Shown: positions 8,501 to 16,610, counted from the first letter of the stretch. The stretch: 64,000 nucleotides of DNA from Geomonas diazotrophica (GCF_018919385.1 NZ_JAHLMF010000004.1:62001-126000), one strand, 5' to 3'. A program made the numbers and translations. The notes: generated by a model not told the origin, from the sequence alone.

Positions 8501-10024
8501 TCGGATGCCGGTGACGCCGCGGAGGAGGAAGAACCTGCCGCAGCGAGGCTGGTCGGTAGATGGCTCGGCTATTACGGTCCGGTGGAGGTGGCCGTCTTGC
8601 AGCGCACCCTCGGGCTTGAAGAGAACCTGCTGCGCGACGCGCTGCAGACACTTGAGGAAACCGGCGCGGTCCTGGTGGACCAGTTCACCGAGGGCGCCGC
8701 GGAGCCGCAAGTCTGCGATGCGGTGAACCTGGAGGCGCTGCTGCGCATGCTGCGCAGGTCGAGAAGGCCCGCGTTCGAGGCGCTGCCCCTCGCCCAGCTC
8801 CCCCTGTTCCTGGCGCGGTTCCAGGGGGTCGCGGAGCCGGGGAGGACCCCCGAGGAGTTGCGCGACAGGCTGGAGCAGTTGCTTGGCGCCCCGCTTCCGG
8901 CGAGTCTATGGGAGGAAGAAGTCCTCCCCGCTCGCCTCGCTCCCTACCTCGGGACCTGGCTGGACAGCCTGATGCAGACGAGCGACCTGCTCTGGTTCGG
9001 CTGCGGACCCAAGCGGCTCACCTTCGCCTTCCCGGAGGACCTCGACCTGTTCCAGGATCAGGAGGAAAGCGGGACGGGAGTGGATGTGCGCGAGCATGCC
9101 TCGCTGATTCCGGATCACAGGGGGCACTACAACCTGAGCGCCATCTGCTCCATAGCGGGTGTCACGGCGGCAACGGCAACCACGGAGCTTTGGCAGGAGG
9201 CATGGAGGGGCGACGTGAGCAACGACTCCTTCGTCGCGGTGCGCAAAGGAATCTTGAACCGCTTCGAGCTGCCGCAGGGCGACTCGGGGCATCTCCGGCA
9301 TCCTGCCCACGGTCGGCCCCAAAGGCGCCTCCCCGGCAGCCGCTGGAGCCGCGTCCAGGAAGGCCCGGGCAACTGGTTCCTCCTGCCGCAACCGCAGGGG
9401 GAGACCGACGTGTTGGAAAAAGAGGAGAGGAACAAAGATCGCGTGCGGGTGCTGCTGGAGCGCTACGGCATCCTGTTCAGGGAGCTTTTGACGCGGGAGC
9501 TCCCCGCCCTGCAGTGGAGCCGGCTGTTCAGAACCCTGCGTATCATGGAGATGTCCGGCGAACTTGTTTGCGGCAACTTCTTCACGGGGATCCCAGGGCT
9601 GCAGTTCGTCACGCAGGAGACGTACCGGCTGCTGGAGCGTGGCCTGCCCCAGGATGCCATCTTCTGGCTCAACGCCGCCGACCCCGCCTCGCTCTGCGGC
9701 AGCGGCCTGGAGGGGCTGCGCGAGGAGCTTCCTTCCCGCATTCCGTCAACCCACCTGGTCTACCACGGCCCGCACCTGGTCCTCATCTCAAGACGCTACG
9801 GCAAGGAACTGGAGTTCAGGGCCGAGGCGGAGCACCCCCAGTTGGAGAGCTACCTCGCCTTGTTCAGAGCCCTGGTCGGCCGCGACTTCAACCCGTTGAA
9901 GCGCGTCACCGTGGAGCGGATCAACGGCGAGCCGGCAAAGGAATCGCCGTATGCCGAAGCTCTCAGGCGTTTCGGCTTCCAGGAATCCTACTCCGGGTTG
10001 GAATACTGGAGGCAGTACCCTTAG
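5516..10024 (+). CDS. lhr: Lhr-type large superfamily 2 helicase
   Basis: Lhr proteins are ATP-dependent 3'-5' helicases linked to DNA repair. From the ATG chosen (MPSALRHFHP) the protein has 1502 residues, close to full-length Lhr of enterics (about 1540), so both the Lhr core and the long C-terminal winged-helix region are present. Visible motifs: Walker A APTGSGKT (44-51), the DEIH box (166-169), LSATVRP (motif III), GIDIGKLE and the motif VI QRIGRSGHG near residue 360. After the RecA pair come the Lhr-associated region (VYLEGGTIPERGYFEL) and RFRENAGRALLLSR. The C-terminal third includes winged-helix-like segments (GRWLGYYGPVEVAVLQRTLGL) and SRWSRVQEGPGNWFLL. It appears monocistronic, and no frameshift is evident. 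Confidence 0.93.
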   Translation: MPSALRHFHPLIQKWFIEKVGQPTDVQLRAWTEISQERHVLVTAPTGSGKTLAAFLWAINQLVTGAWSCGETRVLYVSPLKALNNDVRRNLLAPLAQLRDYFAAHGEEFPAIAVQTRSGDTPGDERRRMLRHPPEILITTPESLNILVTSKGSRSTLTGVVTVILDEIHAVAGDKRGTHLITAVERLTLLSGEFQRIALSATVRPLETVADFVAGLRQVGQRYQQRPVALVRGEQEKRFELEISAPEAMPPGAEGEFWPALVDRFTEIITRHRSTLFFANSRRTTERVTRLINELSGEELAYSHHGSLSREIRLAVEERLKRGELKAIVATNSLELGIDIGKLESVVLIQTPRSISSAIQRIGRSGHGVGEVSSGMLFPTYGMDFVCAAVIARAIADGEIEELHPVEAPLDLLAQIILAMGLPEQWHLDELYDFLRCSYPYRNLSRRQFDLVIGMLEGKYADSHVPELRPRVTVDRLEETVATRPALSMLVYLEGGTIPERGYFELRLKETGAKIGELDEEFVWERRLGDTFALGAQVWQITEISHSTVLVVPARKPQQIIPFWRAEELDRDFYYSEKIAAFLESCEERLGHPSDTSQQGLVEELMRRHFMDRGAAQALETYLKLQREASRGALPHRHHLLVEHFRDPVGGADTEQIILHTLWGNAVNRPFTFALTAAWERRYGYPLQAFYNNDGIALLLPHETDRLNEILELVTPDNIEPLLRESLEGTGYFGARFRENAGRALLLSRSNFKRRMPLWLNRLRSKKLLASVLRYRDFPVLMETWRSALKDDFDLANLRRLLEEIQDGTIAVTRVDTREASPFAKGLIWQQTNKYVYEDDTLGGGRKSALGSDFLKELALSPHLRPDLPLELVRQFQEKRQRLAPGYAPDSARELIDWVKERLLVPLYEWPELLQALARDGGPEAEELLPQVAERLVLLESPGADGPLVAALEMIPEIAEGLGRSREEIVLSVLPDHQRLPGLLQESLDRLWQRKSDAGDAAEEEEPAAARLVGRWLGYYGPVEVAVLQRTLGLEENLLRDALQTLEETGAVLVDQFTEGAAEPQVCDAVNLEALLRMLRRSRRPAFEALPLAQLPLFLARFQGVAEPGRTPEELRDRLEQLLGAPLPASLWEEEVLPARLAPYLGTWLDSLMQTSDLLWFGCGPKRLTFAFPEDLDLFQDQEESGTGVDVREHASLIPDHRGHYNLSAICSIAGVTAATATTELWQEAWRGDVSNDSFVAVRKGILNRFELPQGDSGHLRHPAHGRPQRRLPGSRWSRVQEGPGNWFLLPQPQGETDVLEKEERNKDRVRVLLERYGILFRELLTRELPALQWSRLFRTLRIMEMSGELVCGNFFTGIPGLQFVTQETYRLLERGLPQDAIFWLNAADPASLCGSGLEGLREELPSRIPSTHLVYHGPHLVLISRRYGKELEFRAEAEHPQLESYLALFRALVGRDFNPLKRVTVERINGEPAKESPYAEALRRFGFQESYSGLEYWRQYP

Positions 10025-10036
10025 CGCCCTATCCTC

Positions 10037-10153
10037 CTCCCCCTCGCCCTCCGGGCGAGGGTGCCCGCAGGGCGGGTGAGGGAGATGCCACGAAGCCAGT
10101 TGGTTGCCTTTTGCACCGCCCTCACCCCTGCCCCTCTCCCGGAGGGCGAGGGG
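10037..10153. repeat. Dispersed inverted-repeat element, copy 1 (REP/MITE-like)
   Basis: About 115 bp whose ends are complementary: a left arm with CCCTCGCCCTCCGGGCGAGG and GGCGGGTGAGGG, and a right arm with CCCTCACC and CTCTCCCGGAGGGCGAGG. Each arm also folds on itself. Two related copies lie near 25.7 and 56.5 kb. It sits in the convergent gap between the helicase and the ModF-like gene and carries no reading frame of its own. Confidence 0.8.
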
Positions 10154-10193
10154 AACCTTGGCGGGGGAAAGCCTACAGTTCCTCTGAGCTTGC

Positions 10194-11654
10194 TTACGAG
10201 GTGATCGCCGCCGTAAACCCGCCGCCGTCCGCCGGCACCAGCTCCATGCTGTTTTCGATGCAGGGGATCCGATCCTCCGCGTGGTGGTTCACGTAGAGGA
10301 TCTGGGTGTTGCCGGTGCGCCCCAGGTGGTCGATCAGCTTCAACACCATCTCCCGGTTCACGTCGTCCAGCCCCTGGCATGGCTCGTCCAGGATCAAAAG
10401 GTCCGGCTGTTTCACCATGGCCCGGGCCAGCAGCACCAGCCGCTGCTCCCCGTAGGAGAGATCCCGGAAAGCATGGTCCTTTCTGTGATCCATGTGCAGC
10501 AGCTTGAGCCACTCCAGCGCGATCTCCTGCTGGCGCAGGGTGTACTGGGAGTACATGCCGATGGAGTCGTACATCCCCGAGATCACCACGACCTTAACCG
10601 TCCCGCCGACCCGGTACTCCTGCTGCAGGGAAGTGGAGACCAGGCCGATGCGCTTCTTGATGTCCCAGACGCTCTCCCCGCTCCCCTTCCTGCGGCCGAA
10701 CAGGCTAATGTCGTTGGCGTAGGCCTGCGGGTTGTCGCCGCTGATCAGGCTCAACAAGGTCGACTTCCCCGAACCGTTGGGGCCGCTGATCTTCCAGTGT
10801 TCCCCGGCTTTTACCGTCCAGTAGACGCCGTTTAGCACGTACTTCTCACCGTAGCGTACCGTCACGTCCTTCATCTCGATAAGCGGCTGCCCCGGAACAA
10901 GCGGCGGCGCGCCGCGCGCCGTGTCGACCTCGGGCAGAGTTTCCGGGAGGGTGTAGTGAAAGGCGTGGAAGCGGCGCAGCGCCTCCGAGTTCAGCATCTC
11001 GTCCCTGGTTCCGGACCTGAGGATGCGGCACTCCTGGAGGTAGGCGATGTGGGTCGTTTCCGGCATGATCTCGCTGAAGCGGTTCAACAGCAGCACGACC
11101 TGGATGCCGCGTTCGATGCAGCGGCTGATCAGTTGGCGCAGCACGTCGGATGATTCCCGGTCCAGCCCATCAAACGGCTCGTCCAATACCAGGAGTTCCG
11201 GTTCCTGTAACAGAGCCTTGCAGATGAGGGTCTTGCGCATCTCACCGGTAGAGAGGAACTTGATGCCGCGTTCCAGGATCTTGGTGAAGCCGAGCTCCCG
11301 TGCCAGTTCGGCCAGTCTCGTCTCGTCGGCGTCGGTCCCGGCGAGGATGAACCGGTCCACGCGGGTCCCTTCCGTCACGTAACCGAGGAAGTCCGAGTCG
11401 TCGTTGTAGCGCTCCTTTTCCAGGATCTCGTCGATCTTCTCGAAAGAGACAAACCCCGACCGGGCCGGGACGCGGCTGGTGCCGGAGGTGACCGGCAGGT
11501 CGTTGCAGAGGAGTTTTCCCAAGGCCGATTTCCCCGACCCGTTCGCCCCGACCACGGCCCAATGCTCGCCGGGGTTGATCTGCATCGTTATCCCTTCCAG
11601 GAACCTCAGTTCCGTGATCCTTGCTTTTACCTTGTCCAAAATGATTTCGACCAC
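10194..11654 (-). CDS. modF: ModF-like double ATP-binding ABC protein
   Basis: Two fused ABC ATPase domains with no membrane part, 486 residues, very near the length of enterobacterial ModF. Walker A motifs are GANGSGKSA (about 35-43) and GPNGSGKST (second half); signature regions are FLSTGEMRKT and LSYGEQRLV; Walker B regions are ELLVLDEPFDG and DLLILDEPCQG. ModF is associated with molybdate loci, but its exact role is not settled, and no modABC genes are visible here, so the symbol marks family resemblance. It lacks the acidic inter-domain linker of EttA-type translation factors. The gene is divergent from the small antitoxin-like gene. Confidence 0.8.
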   Translation of the reverse strand: MVEIILDKVKARITELRFLEGITMQINPGEHWAVVGANGSGKSALGKLLCNDLPVTSGTSRVPARSGFVSFEKIDEILEKERYNDDSDFLGYVTEGTRVDRFILAGTDADETRLAELARELGFTKILERGIKFLSTGEMRKTLICKALLQEPELLVLDEPFDGLDRESSDVLRQLISRCIERGIQVVLLLNRFSEIMPETTHIAYLQECRILRSGTRDEMLNSEALRRFHAFHYTLPETLPEVDTARGAPPLVPGQPLIEMKDVTVRYGEKYVLNGVYWTVKAGEHWKISGPNGSGKSTLLSLISGDNPQAYANDISLFGRRKGSGESVWDIKKRIGLVSTSLQQEYRVGGTVKVVVISGMYDSIGMYSQYTLRQQEIALEWLKLLHMDHRKDHAFRDLSYGEQRLVLLARAMVKQPDLLILDEPCQGLDDVNREMVLKLIDHLGRTGNTQILYVNHHAEDRIPCIENSMELVPADGGGFTAAITS

Positions 11655-11750
11655 TTTATTTCCCTTTACACCTTAAGTGGAATAATGCCTCCCAACGGCT
11701 TCGTTGACGTCATAGCGTCACTGCGTTATGCTCGGTGCGGAGGTAAAGAC

Positions 11751-11984
11751 ATGAGCGCACTAACAAAAAGAACAACTATTTACCTTGATCCTGCCATGCA
11801 TCAGGCGCTGCAGCACAAGGCCTTGGAAACATCGCGTTCCGTTTCCGATCTCGTGAACGATGCCGTCCGCAAGACCCTTGCCGAGGACGCCGAGGATTTG
11901 GCAGCTTTTCAAGAGCGGGTCAACGAACCGCTGCTGACATACGAATCTCTGCTGAAAGAACTAAAGGCCGATGGCCGTCTATAG
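11751..11984 (+). CDS. Ribbon-helix-helix (CopG/RelB-type) antitoxin-like protein
   Basis: A 77-residue protein. The first 45 residues fit a ribbon-helix-helix DNA-binding fold: a short basic strand (KRTTIYLDP) followed by helices MHQALQHKALETSRSVSDLVNDAVRKTL. The acidic tail (EDAEDLAAFQERVNEPLLTYESLLKELKADGRL) resembles the toxin-wrapping region of RHH antitoxins. The start is set by GGAGGTAAAGAC before the ATG. A toxin gene would be expected to overlap its 3' end; only a 19-codon remnant is found there, so this may be an orphan antitoxin. It could also be a simple RHH regulator. Confidence 0.8.
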   Translation: MSALTKRTTIYLDPAMHQALQHKALETSRSVSDLVNDAVRKTLAEDAEDLAAFQERVNEPLLTYESLLKELKADGRL

Positions 11985-12030
11985 CATCCTGCGAGGTCTA
12001 CCGCTAACCAGGAACCAGGAAAAGCAATGA
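11971..12030 (+). pseudogene. Probable remnant of a RelE/ParE-type toxin start
   Basis: A 19-codon frame begins 14 bases inside the antitoxin gene, the usual overlap in type II pairs. Its first residues, MAVYSIL, resemble the beta-strand start of RelE/ParE toxins, then the text becomes unrelated (RGLPLTRNQEKQ) and stops just before a terminator. The reading is that the toxin body was deleted. The match is only seven residues, so chance is possible. Confidence 0.4.
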
Positions 12031-12038
12031 CAACAAAC

Positions 12039-12070
12039 AAGGGGTGAGCACGACGTGCTCACCCCTTTTC
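12039..12070. terminator. Terminator between antitoxin-like gene and nifS
   Basis: A near-perfect palindrome (AAGGGGTGAGCAC with GTGCTCACCCCTT, loop of three) followed by TTTTC on the plus strand and preceded by an A-rich stretch. It can serve both convergent genes. Confidence 0.85.
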
Positions 12071-12104
12071 TTTGGCTTCTTCTGCCCTGATGCCGCAGAC
12101 GTTA

Positions 12105-13274
12105 TTACTTGTTCAGGAACTCGCGCCCAAACGGGGACATCGCGCGCAGGCGCGAGATGATCGGGGGGAGCGCCTCGATGACCGCGTCGATATCGTCATC
12201 GGTGGTGAACCTGGAGAGCGAGAAACGGATGGAGCCGTGAGCGCAGGTGAAGGGGACGCCCATGGCGCGCAGCACGTGGGACGGCTCCAGCGAACCGGAG
12301 GTGCAGGCGCTGCCGGAGGAGGCACAGATTCCCTTCTCCGAAAGAAGAAGCAGGATCCCCTCCCCTTCCACGAACTCCATGGCGATGGAGAGGGTGTTGG
12401 GAAGACGCTCGGTGCCGCCGCCGTTGATCCTGGTGTTGGGGATCAGCGAGGTCAGCTCGCGCTCCAGGCGGTCGCGCATCTCGCGCACGCGCCCGGCCTC
12501 GTCCGCCATGTACTGCTCGGCCAGCTGGCAGGCCTTGCCCATGGCGATTATGGAGGCGGTGTTCTCGGTGCCGGCCCTGCGGCCGCGCTCCTGGTGCCCG
12601 CCGACCAGCATCGGGCGGAACGGGGTGCCGCGCCGCACGTAGAGGACGCCGACCCCTTTGGGGGCGTGCAGCTTGTGCCCGGAGAGCGAAAGCATGTCGA
12701 TGGCGGACTCGGCCATGTTCAGCTGGATCTTGCCTACCGCCTGCACCGCGTCGGTGTGGAACAGGGCGCCCTTCTTCTTCACGATCTTGGCGGCTTCCTC
12801 GATCGGGAAGATGACGCCGGTTTCGTTGTTGGCGTACATGAGGGAGACGATGGCGGTATCTTCATCGAGCGCCTTCTCCAGTTCGTTCAGATCCAGCTGC
12901 CCGTTGCCGTCCACGTTGAGTTCGGTGACGCGGTAGCCGCGCTTGGTCAGGTTGCGGCACTGGGTCAGCACCGCCGGGTGCTCGACGCGGCTGGTGATGA
13001 TGTGGCGCTTCTCCGGGAAGACCTCCAGCGCCGAGCGGATGGCGGCGTTGTCGCTCTCGGTGCCGCAGGCGGTGAAGACGATTTCGTCCGGCAGGGCGCC
13101 CAAAAGGGAGGCGACACGGGCGCGGGCCTCGTCCACCTTCTTTTGCACCTGGCCGCCGAAGAAGTGCATGGAACTCGGGTTGCCGTACAGCTCGCAGAAG
13201 TAGGGACGCATCTCCTCGAAAACCCGCTCGTCCACCTTCGTGGTGGCGTTGTTGTCAAGATAGATCTCTTTCAT
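12105..13274 (-). CDS. nifS: Cysteine desulfurase, NifS/IscS type
   Basis: A PLP enzyme that takes sulfur from cysteine for Fe-S cluster assembly. The start is the ATG encoding MKEIYLDNNATTKVD, the standard family N terminus; it overlaps the nifU stop as ATGA. The 389 residues match the family. The PLP lysine lies in LSLSGHKLHAPKGVG, and the mobile active-site cysteine loop reads GICASSGSACTSG, the arrangement of NifS/IscS class I enzymes. Translational coupling to the multidomain NifU scaffold immediately upstream shows the two act as one module. The longer upstream frame is out-of-gene and was rejected. Confidence 0.96.
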   Translation of the reverse strand: MKEIYLDNNATTKVDERVFEEMRPYFCELYGNPSSMHFFGGQVQKKVDEARARVASLLGALPDEIVFTACGTESDNAAIRSALEVFPEKRHIITSRVEHPAVLTQCRNLTKRGYRVTELNVDGNGQLDLNELEKALDEDTAIVSLMYANNETGVIFPIEEAAKIVKKKGALFHTDAVQAVGKIQLNMAESAIDMLSLSGHKLHAPKGVGVLYVRRGTPFRPMLVGGHQERGRRAGTENTASIIAMGKACQLAEQYMADEAGRVREMRDRLERELTSLIPNTRINGGGTERLPNTLSIAMEFVEGEGILLLLSEKGICASSGSACTSGSLEPSHVLRAMGVPFTCAHGSIRFSLSRFTTDDDIDAVIEALPPIISRLRAMSPFGREFLNK

Positions 13275-14131
13275 CCCTGTACCTCCTGTACCGTGATGTC
13301 GGGGGAAACCAGTTCGCGCAGCTTCTGCTCCACGAACTTGGCGGTGTAGCCGGAGGAGGCGCAACCGGCGCAGGCCTTCCTGAAGGCGACCTGAACGTTG
13401 GAGCCGTCGATATCGATCAGCTCGAGGTCGCCGCCGTCAGCCCAAAGCTGCGGACGGATCTCGTTCTCCAGGGTCTCCTGGATCAGCTGCATCTTCCTGA
13501 GGTTGGTGAGCTTGGCCGGCTTTTCAACGGCCGCCTTCTTCTCCTCGCCCATCACCTCGGCGATGAGTTCCTTGATCTTCGGGATGCAGCCGCCGCAAGC
13601 GCCGCCAGCCTTGGTGAAGTGGGTGACCTGCTCCGCGGTGTGCAGCTTGTTGGAGGCGATCACCTTCTTCAGGAAGACGTCGGTAAGGCCGAAGCACTTG
13701 CAGACCAGCTCACCCTCGGTCTCGACATGGTCGTGGCCGTGGCCGTGGGCGGGCGCGTCGACGCCGCGGTACTGGGCGATGGCGGCTTCCAGCGCCTCCT
13801 GCCCCATGACCGAGCAGTGCATCTTCTCTTCCGGAAGCCCACCCAGGAAATCGGCGATCTGCTGGTTGGTGATCTCCAGCGCCTCGTCCAGCGTCTTGCC
13901 CTTCACCATCTCGGTCAGCGCCGACGAGGAAGCGATGGCGCTGCCGCAGCCGAAGGTCTGGAATTTGGCGTCAACGATGCGCTCTTTGTTCTCGTCCAGC
14001 TTTATAAACAGCTTAAGGGCATCGCCGCAGGCCAGGCTGCCAACCTCGCCGACCGCATCAGCATCCGTTATCTCGCCCACGTTCCTCGGGTTGAGGAAAT
14101 GTTCTTTTACTTTATCGGTGTAGTCCCACAT
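13271..14131 (-). CDS. nifU: NifU-type three-domain Fe-S scaffold protein
   Basis: Assembles Fe-S clusters on conserved cysteines and passes them to target proteins. Three domains are visible in 286 residues: an IscU-like domain (1-125) with cysteines in SLACGDAL, FGCGSAIASS and EKMHCSVMG; a [2Fe-2S] BFD-like domain with CKCFGLTD and CGGCIPK; and a C-terminal NifU domain ending in CAGCASSGYTAKFVEQ. A His-rich linker (HGHGHDH) separates the first two. No nif structural genes are near, so here it is probably the general housekeeping system, as in other delta- and epsilonproteobacteria that use a NIF-like system in place of ISC. Confidence 0.95.
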   Translation of the reverse strand: MWDYTDKVKEHFLNPRNVGEITDADAVGEVGSLACGDALKLFIKLDENKERIVDAKFQTFGCGSAIASSSALTEMVKGKTLDEALEITNQQIADFLGGLPEEKMHCSVMGQEALEAAIAQYRGVDAPAHGHGHDHVETEGELVCKCFGLTDVFLKKVIASNKLHTAEQVTHFTKAGGACGGCIPKIKELIAEVMGEEKKAAVEKPAKLTNLRKMQLIQETLENEIRPQLWADGGDLELIDIDGSNVQVAFRKACAGCASSGYTAKFVEQKLRELVSPDITVQEVQG

Positions 14132-14598
14132 AGACCCTCCCTCCTAATTAGTCCGGTTATCATAGCGCAAAGCTTGCGAAAAGAACAACCCCTAAACGAC
14201 CACAATTCACAGCAGCGCGGTAGGGTACCCGGATTTACGTAACGTTTCCGGCAGGAACTGCAATTCCCGCTCCGCTTCAAGCCTCATCGGGCCAGCGAGC
14301 AATCACGAAGCGATAACTGCGGGAATATGCGTCGAAAGTTCTGCTGCGCGAATGAGCGGCTATCACCGATGTTTCCCCGAGGGTGCCGGCAACGTGACCG
14401 GCAACTGCCACACAAAAGAGCATCTGTAATAAAATGGGACGCAGTCACCGCCAGGCTGGAAGCCCTGCGCGGAACTGCGTCCCGGATGGGACAGGTGTTT
14501 CATCATGGCTTTACGGGAAGAACCGTTCCCTCTTGCCTCCCCCCCCATCGACGCGAGGGGACGAAGCCAACAAGGAACCGGACCCGAAATAGTCGCTG
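14132..14598. other. Gene-free stretch with one long stem
   Basis: No convincing gene lies in these 467 bases between nifU and the phosphohexomutase. It must hold the nifU promoter. The only clear structure is an inverted repeat, GGGACGCAGT (14436-14445) with ACTGCGTCCC (14474-14483), enclosing 28 bases. I could not match it to a known riboswitch. Confidence 0.5.
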
Positions 14599-16023
14599 TT
14601 ACCCCTTGCCGAGAATGAACTCGCGGCCGGCATCCACCAGCGCCTGCAGGCGCTCTTCGCTGGACGCCTCGCAGTACAGCCGCACCACCGGCTCGGTCCC
14701 CGATTTACGGAACAGGAGCCAGCTGCCGTCTTCGAGGATGAACTTGTTGCCGTCTATGGTGATCTTCTCCTTGACCGGCTCCCCGGCAAAGCCGGCCGGC
14801 GTTGCGGCGATCCGCTCGGGGAATACCTCTTCCAGTTCCGGAGAAAGGGTGAGGTTGATCCTCTTGGTGAGGTAGCGGCCGACCTTGCTGTAAAGACGCT
14901 CCAAAAGCGCCTTGACCGGCATACCCTCGTGGGCCACCATCTCGGCCACCAGCAAGCAGGCGAGGATGCCGTCCTTCTCCGGGACGTGCCCCTTGATGGT
15001 GAGCCCGGCGCTCTCCTCGCCGCCGATGATGATCTTGTCCTGGGCGATCAGTTCGCCGACGAACTTGAAACCGACCGGCGTCTCGTAAACCTTGACGTCG
15101 TGCATCTTGGCGACGGCATCTACCAGGTGCGAGGTGGCGACCGAACGTCCGACGCCCCCTTTCATCCCCTTGACACGGACCAGGTAGTCGAGCAGCAGCG
15201 CGATGATGTAGTTCGGTTCGATGAAGGTGCCGTCGCCGTCCACGATGCCGAAGCGGTCCGCGTCGCCGTCGGTGGCGATGCCGAGGGCGATCTCCGGGTC
15301 CTGCCGCACCAGCTTGATGAAATCCTGGATGTATTTCTCGCTCGGCTCCGGCGGGAAGCCGCCGAAATAGGGGTCACGGTTGGCGTTCATCTGCACCACC
15401 TTCACCCCGTGCGCCTTGAGCGGTTCGGCCAGATACCCGCGCGCCGTTCCGTAAAGGGGGTTCACGGCGATGGTGCCGAGCTTGGCGATGACAGCGAAGT
15501 CGATCTTCTTGGCCAGGTCGTCGAGGTAGTGCTGCATCGGGTCGATCTCTACCAGGAGCCCCTTTTTCACGGCCTCGTCGATGGAGCACTCGTTGTAGCA
15601 GATCTCCCCCAGCATCTCGTTGGCACGGCGCTCGATGTCATCGGTGGTCTGCGGCAGGGCGGGTCCCCCCCAGGAGGGGGAGAACTTGATGCCGTTATAC
15701 TCGGGCGGGTTGTGGCTGGCGGTGAAGTTGATGGCGCCAGCGGTCCTGCGCCGGAGAATCTCGAAGGAAATCACGGGTGTGGGGGTGTCGCGAACACAGA
15801 GGAAGGTGGTGATGCCGGAGCCGGTCAGGACACGGGCCGCCTCGCGGGCGAAGGCCTCGCCCATGAAACGGGAGTCGTAACCTACGATGATACCCTTGCC
15901 CGCCTCACCGTTGCTCTTTACGTGATCCGCAATGGCTTGGGTCACGACCTTAACATTCTCAAAGATGAAGTCCTCACACAAGATACCGCGCCAGCCGGAC
16001 GTGCCGAAAGTAATCCGCTGCAT
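14599..16023 (-). CDS. Phosphoglucomutase/phosphomannomutase family protein
   Basis: An alpha-D-phosphohexomutase interconverting 1- and 6-phosphosugars for polysaccharide precursors or glycogen. I start at the ATG encoding MQRITFGTSGWRG, preceded by GGAGGG, instead of an upstream in-frame codon; this gives 474 residues, the family norm. The four hallmark loops are present: phosphoserine loop TASHNP (phosphorylated serine about 103), metal loop DGDADRFG near 245, sugar loop GGEESAG, and phosphate loop RKSGTEP near the C terminus. Whether glucose or mannose is preferred cannot be told from these motifs. It stands alone, divergent from the PxxKW gene. Confidence 0.93.
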   Translation of the reverse strand: MQRITFGTSGWRGILCEDFIFENVKVVTQAIADHVKSNGEAGKGIIVGYDSRFMGEAFAREAARVLTGSGITTFLCVRDTPTPVISFEILRRRTAGAINFTASHNPPEYNGIKFSPSWGGPALPQTTDDIERRANEMLGEICYNECSIDEAVKKGLLVEIDPMQHYLDDLAKKIDFAVIAKLGTIAVNPLYGTARGYLAEPLKAHGVKVVQMNANRDPYFGGFPPEPSEKYIQDFIKLVRQDPEIALGIATDGDADRFGIVDGDGTFIEPNYIIALLLDYLVRVKGMKGGVGRSVATSHLVDAVAKMHDVKVYETPVGFKFVGELIAQDKIIIGGEESAGLTIKGHVPEKDGILACLLVAEMVAHEGMPVKALLERLYSKVGRYLTKRINLTLSPELEEVFPERIAATPAGFAGEPVKEKITIDGNKFILEDGSWLLFRKSGTEPVVRLYCEASSEERLQALVDAGREFILGKG

Positions 16024-16186
16024 AATCCCTCCAGGAGAATTGATAGTAAGGTCACCTGAATCTGGCACAACGCCCGCCTCCGATGGATAACTTATCGAAA
16101 ACAAAAGTGCCAAGCAACCCGAATGAATAATTACTAGAGCTTAATCCAGTCCTTTGGGAGAGTCAAGTTTTCGCTAAAAAAGTGGG

Positions 16187-16216
16187 TTGACATTTTTCTT
16201 TCGAAATTGGTAGAGT
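16187..16216 (+). promoter_or_regulatory. Sigma-70 promoter of the PxxKW gene
   Basis: A consensus -35 TTGACA, an 18-bp spacer and a -10 TAGAGT end about 44 bp before the start codon. A GAGGAGG ribosome site follows. The perfect -35 suggests strong expression. Confidence 0.75.
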
Positions 16217-16259
16217 GTCTCTTATCAACGATTACGAAGCAATTTGAGGAGGCTTAAAC

Positions 16260-16553
16260 ATGCAATGTCAAACCGTACTTCCTGGTGCAGAGTGCACTTT
16301 CTGGGGTAAACAGGGTTGTGTATTCACCGAAGGTTCCTGCCAGCCGATCGTGGAAAACTGCGAAGGTTGTGACAGGATCGTAGACGGCTCCATCGGGAAG
16401 GTTTGCAGCGCATACCCGGCTCCCGAGAAGAAGTGGGTCGGCGGTATCTGCAACTTCGCGTCCCACGTCAAGGTCGAGATCAAGACCGACGACGCCAAGA
16501 TCAACCCGCTCAAAGCTTCCAAGAAAGCTGCAGGCGCCAAGAAGAAGAAGTAG
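16260..16553 (+). CDS. PxxKW family cysteine-rich protein
   Basis: A small cytosolic protein of 97 residues with seven cysteines (MQCQTVLPGAEC, GCVFTEGSCQPIVENCEGC, KVCSAYP, GICNFA) and the family-defining PEKKW. It ends in a Lys/Ala tail (KKAAGAKKKK). Family members are known from sulfate- and metal-reducing deltaproteobacteria; their function is not established. The pattern suggests an Fe-S or zinc site. It has a strong promoter and its own terminator, so it is probably an abundant monocistronic product. Confidence 0.85.
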   Translation: MQCQTVLPGAECTFWGKQGCVFTEGSCQPIVENCEGCDRIVDGSIGKVCSAYPAPEKKWVGGICNFASHVKVEIKTDDAKINPLKASKKAAGAKKKK

Positions 16554-16578
16554 TACACGCAGTTATCTGCTGTACCCT

Positions 16579-16610
16579 AAAAAGGGAGGACCGAGGTCCT
16601 CCCTTTTTTT
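16579..16610 (+). terminator. Strong intrinsic terminator after the PxxKW gene
   Basis: A 13-bp perfect stem (AAAAGGGAGGACC with GGTCCTCCCTTTT, loop GA plus one base) running into eight T residues, 25 bp after the stop codon. Confidence 0.92.

Noticed and set aside
13271-14131. Nitrogen-fixation island
   Set aside because: Only nifU and nifS are present; no nitrogenase genes accompany them, so this is probably the general Fe-S assembly pair.
14132-14598. Cyclic-di-GMP (GEMM) riboswitch
   Set aside because: A GGGACGCA start suggested it, but the conserved receptor-loop and tetraloop sequences are missing. No GEMM core was seen elsewhere either.
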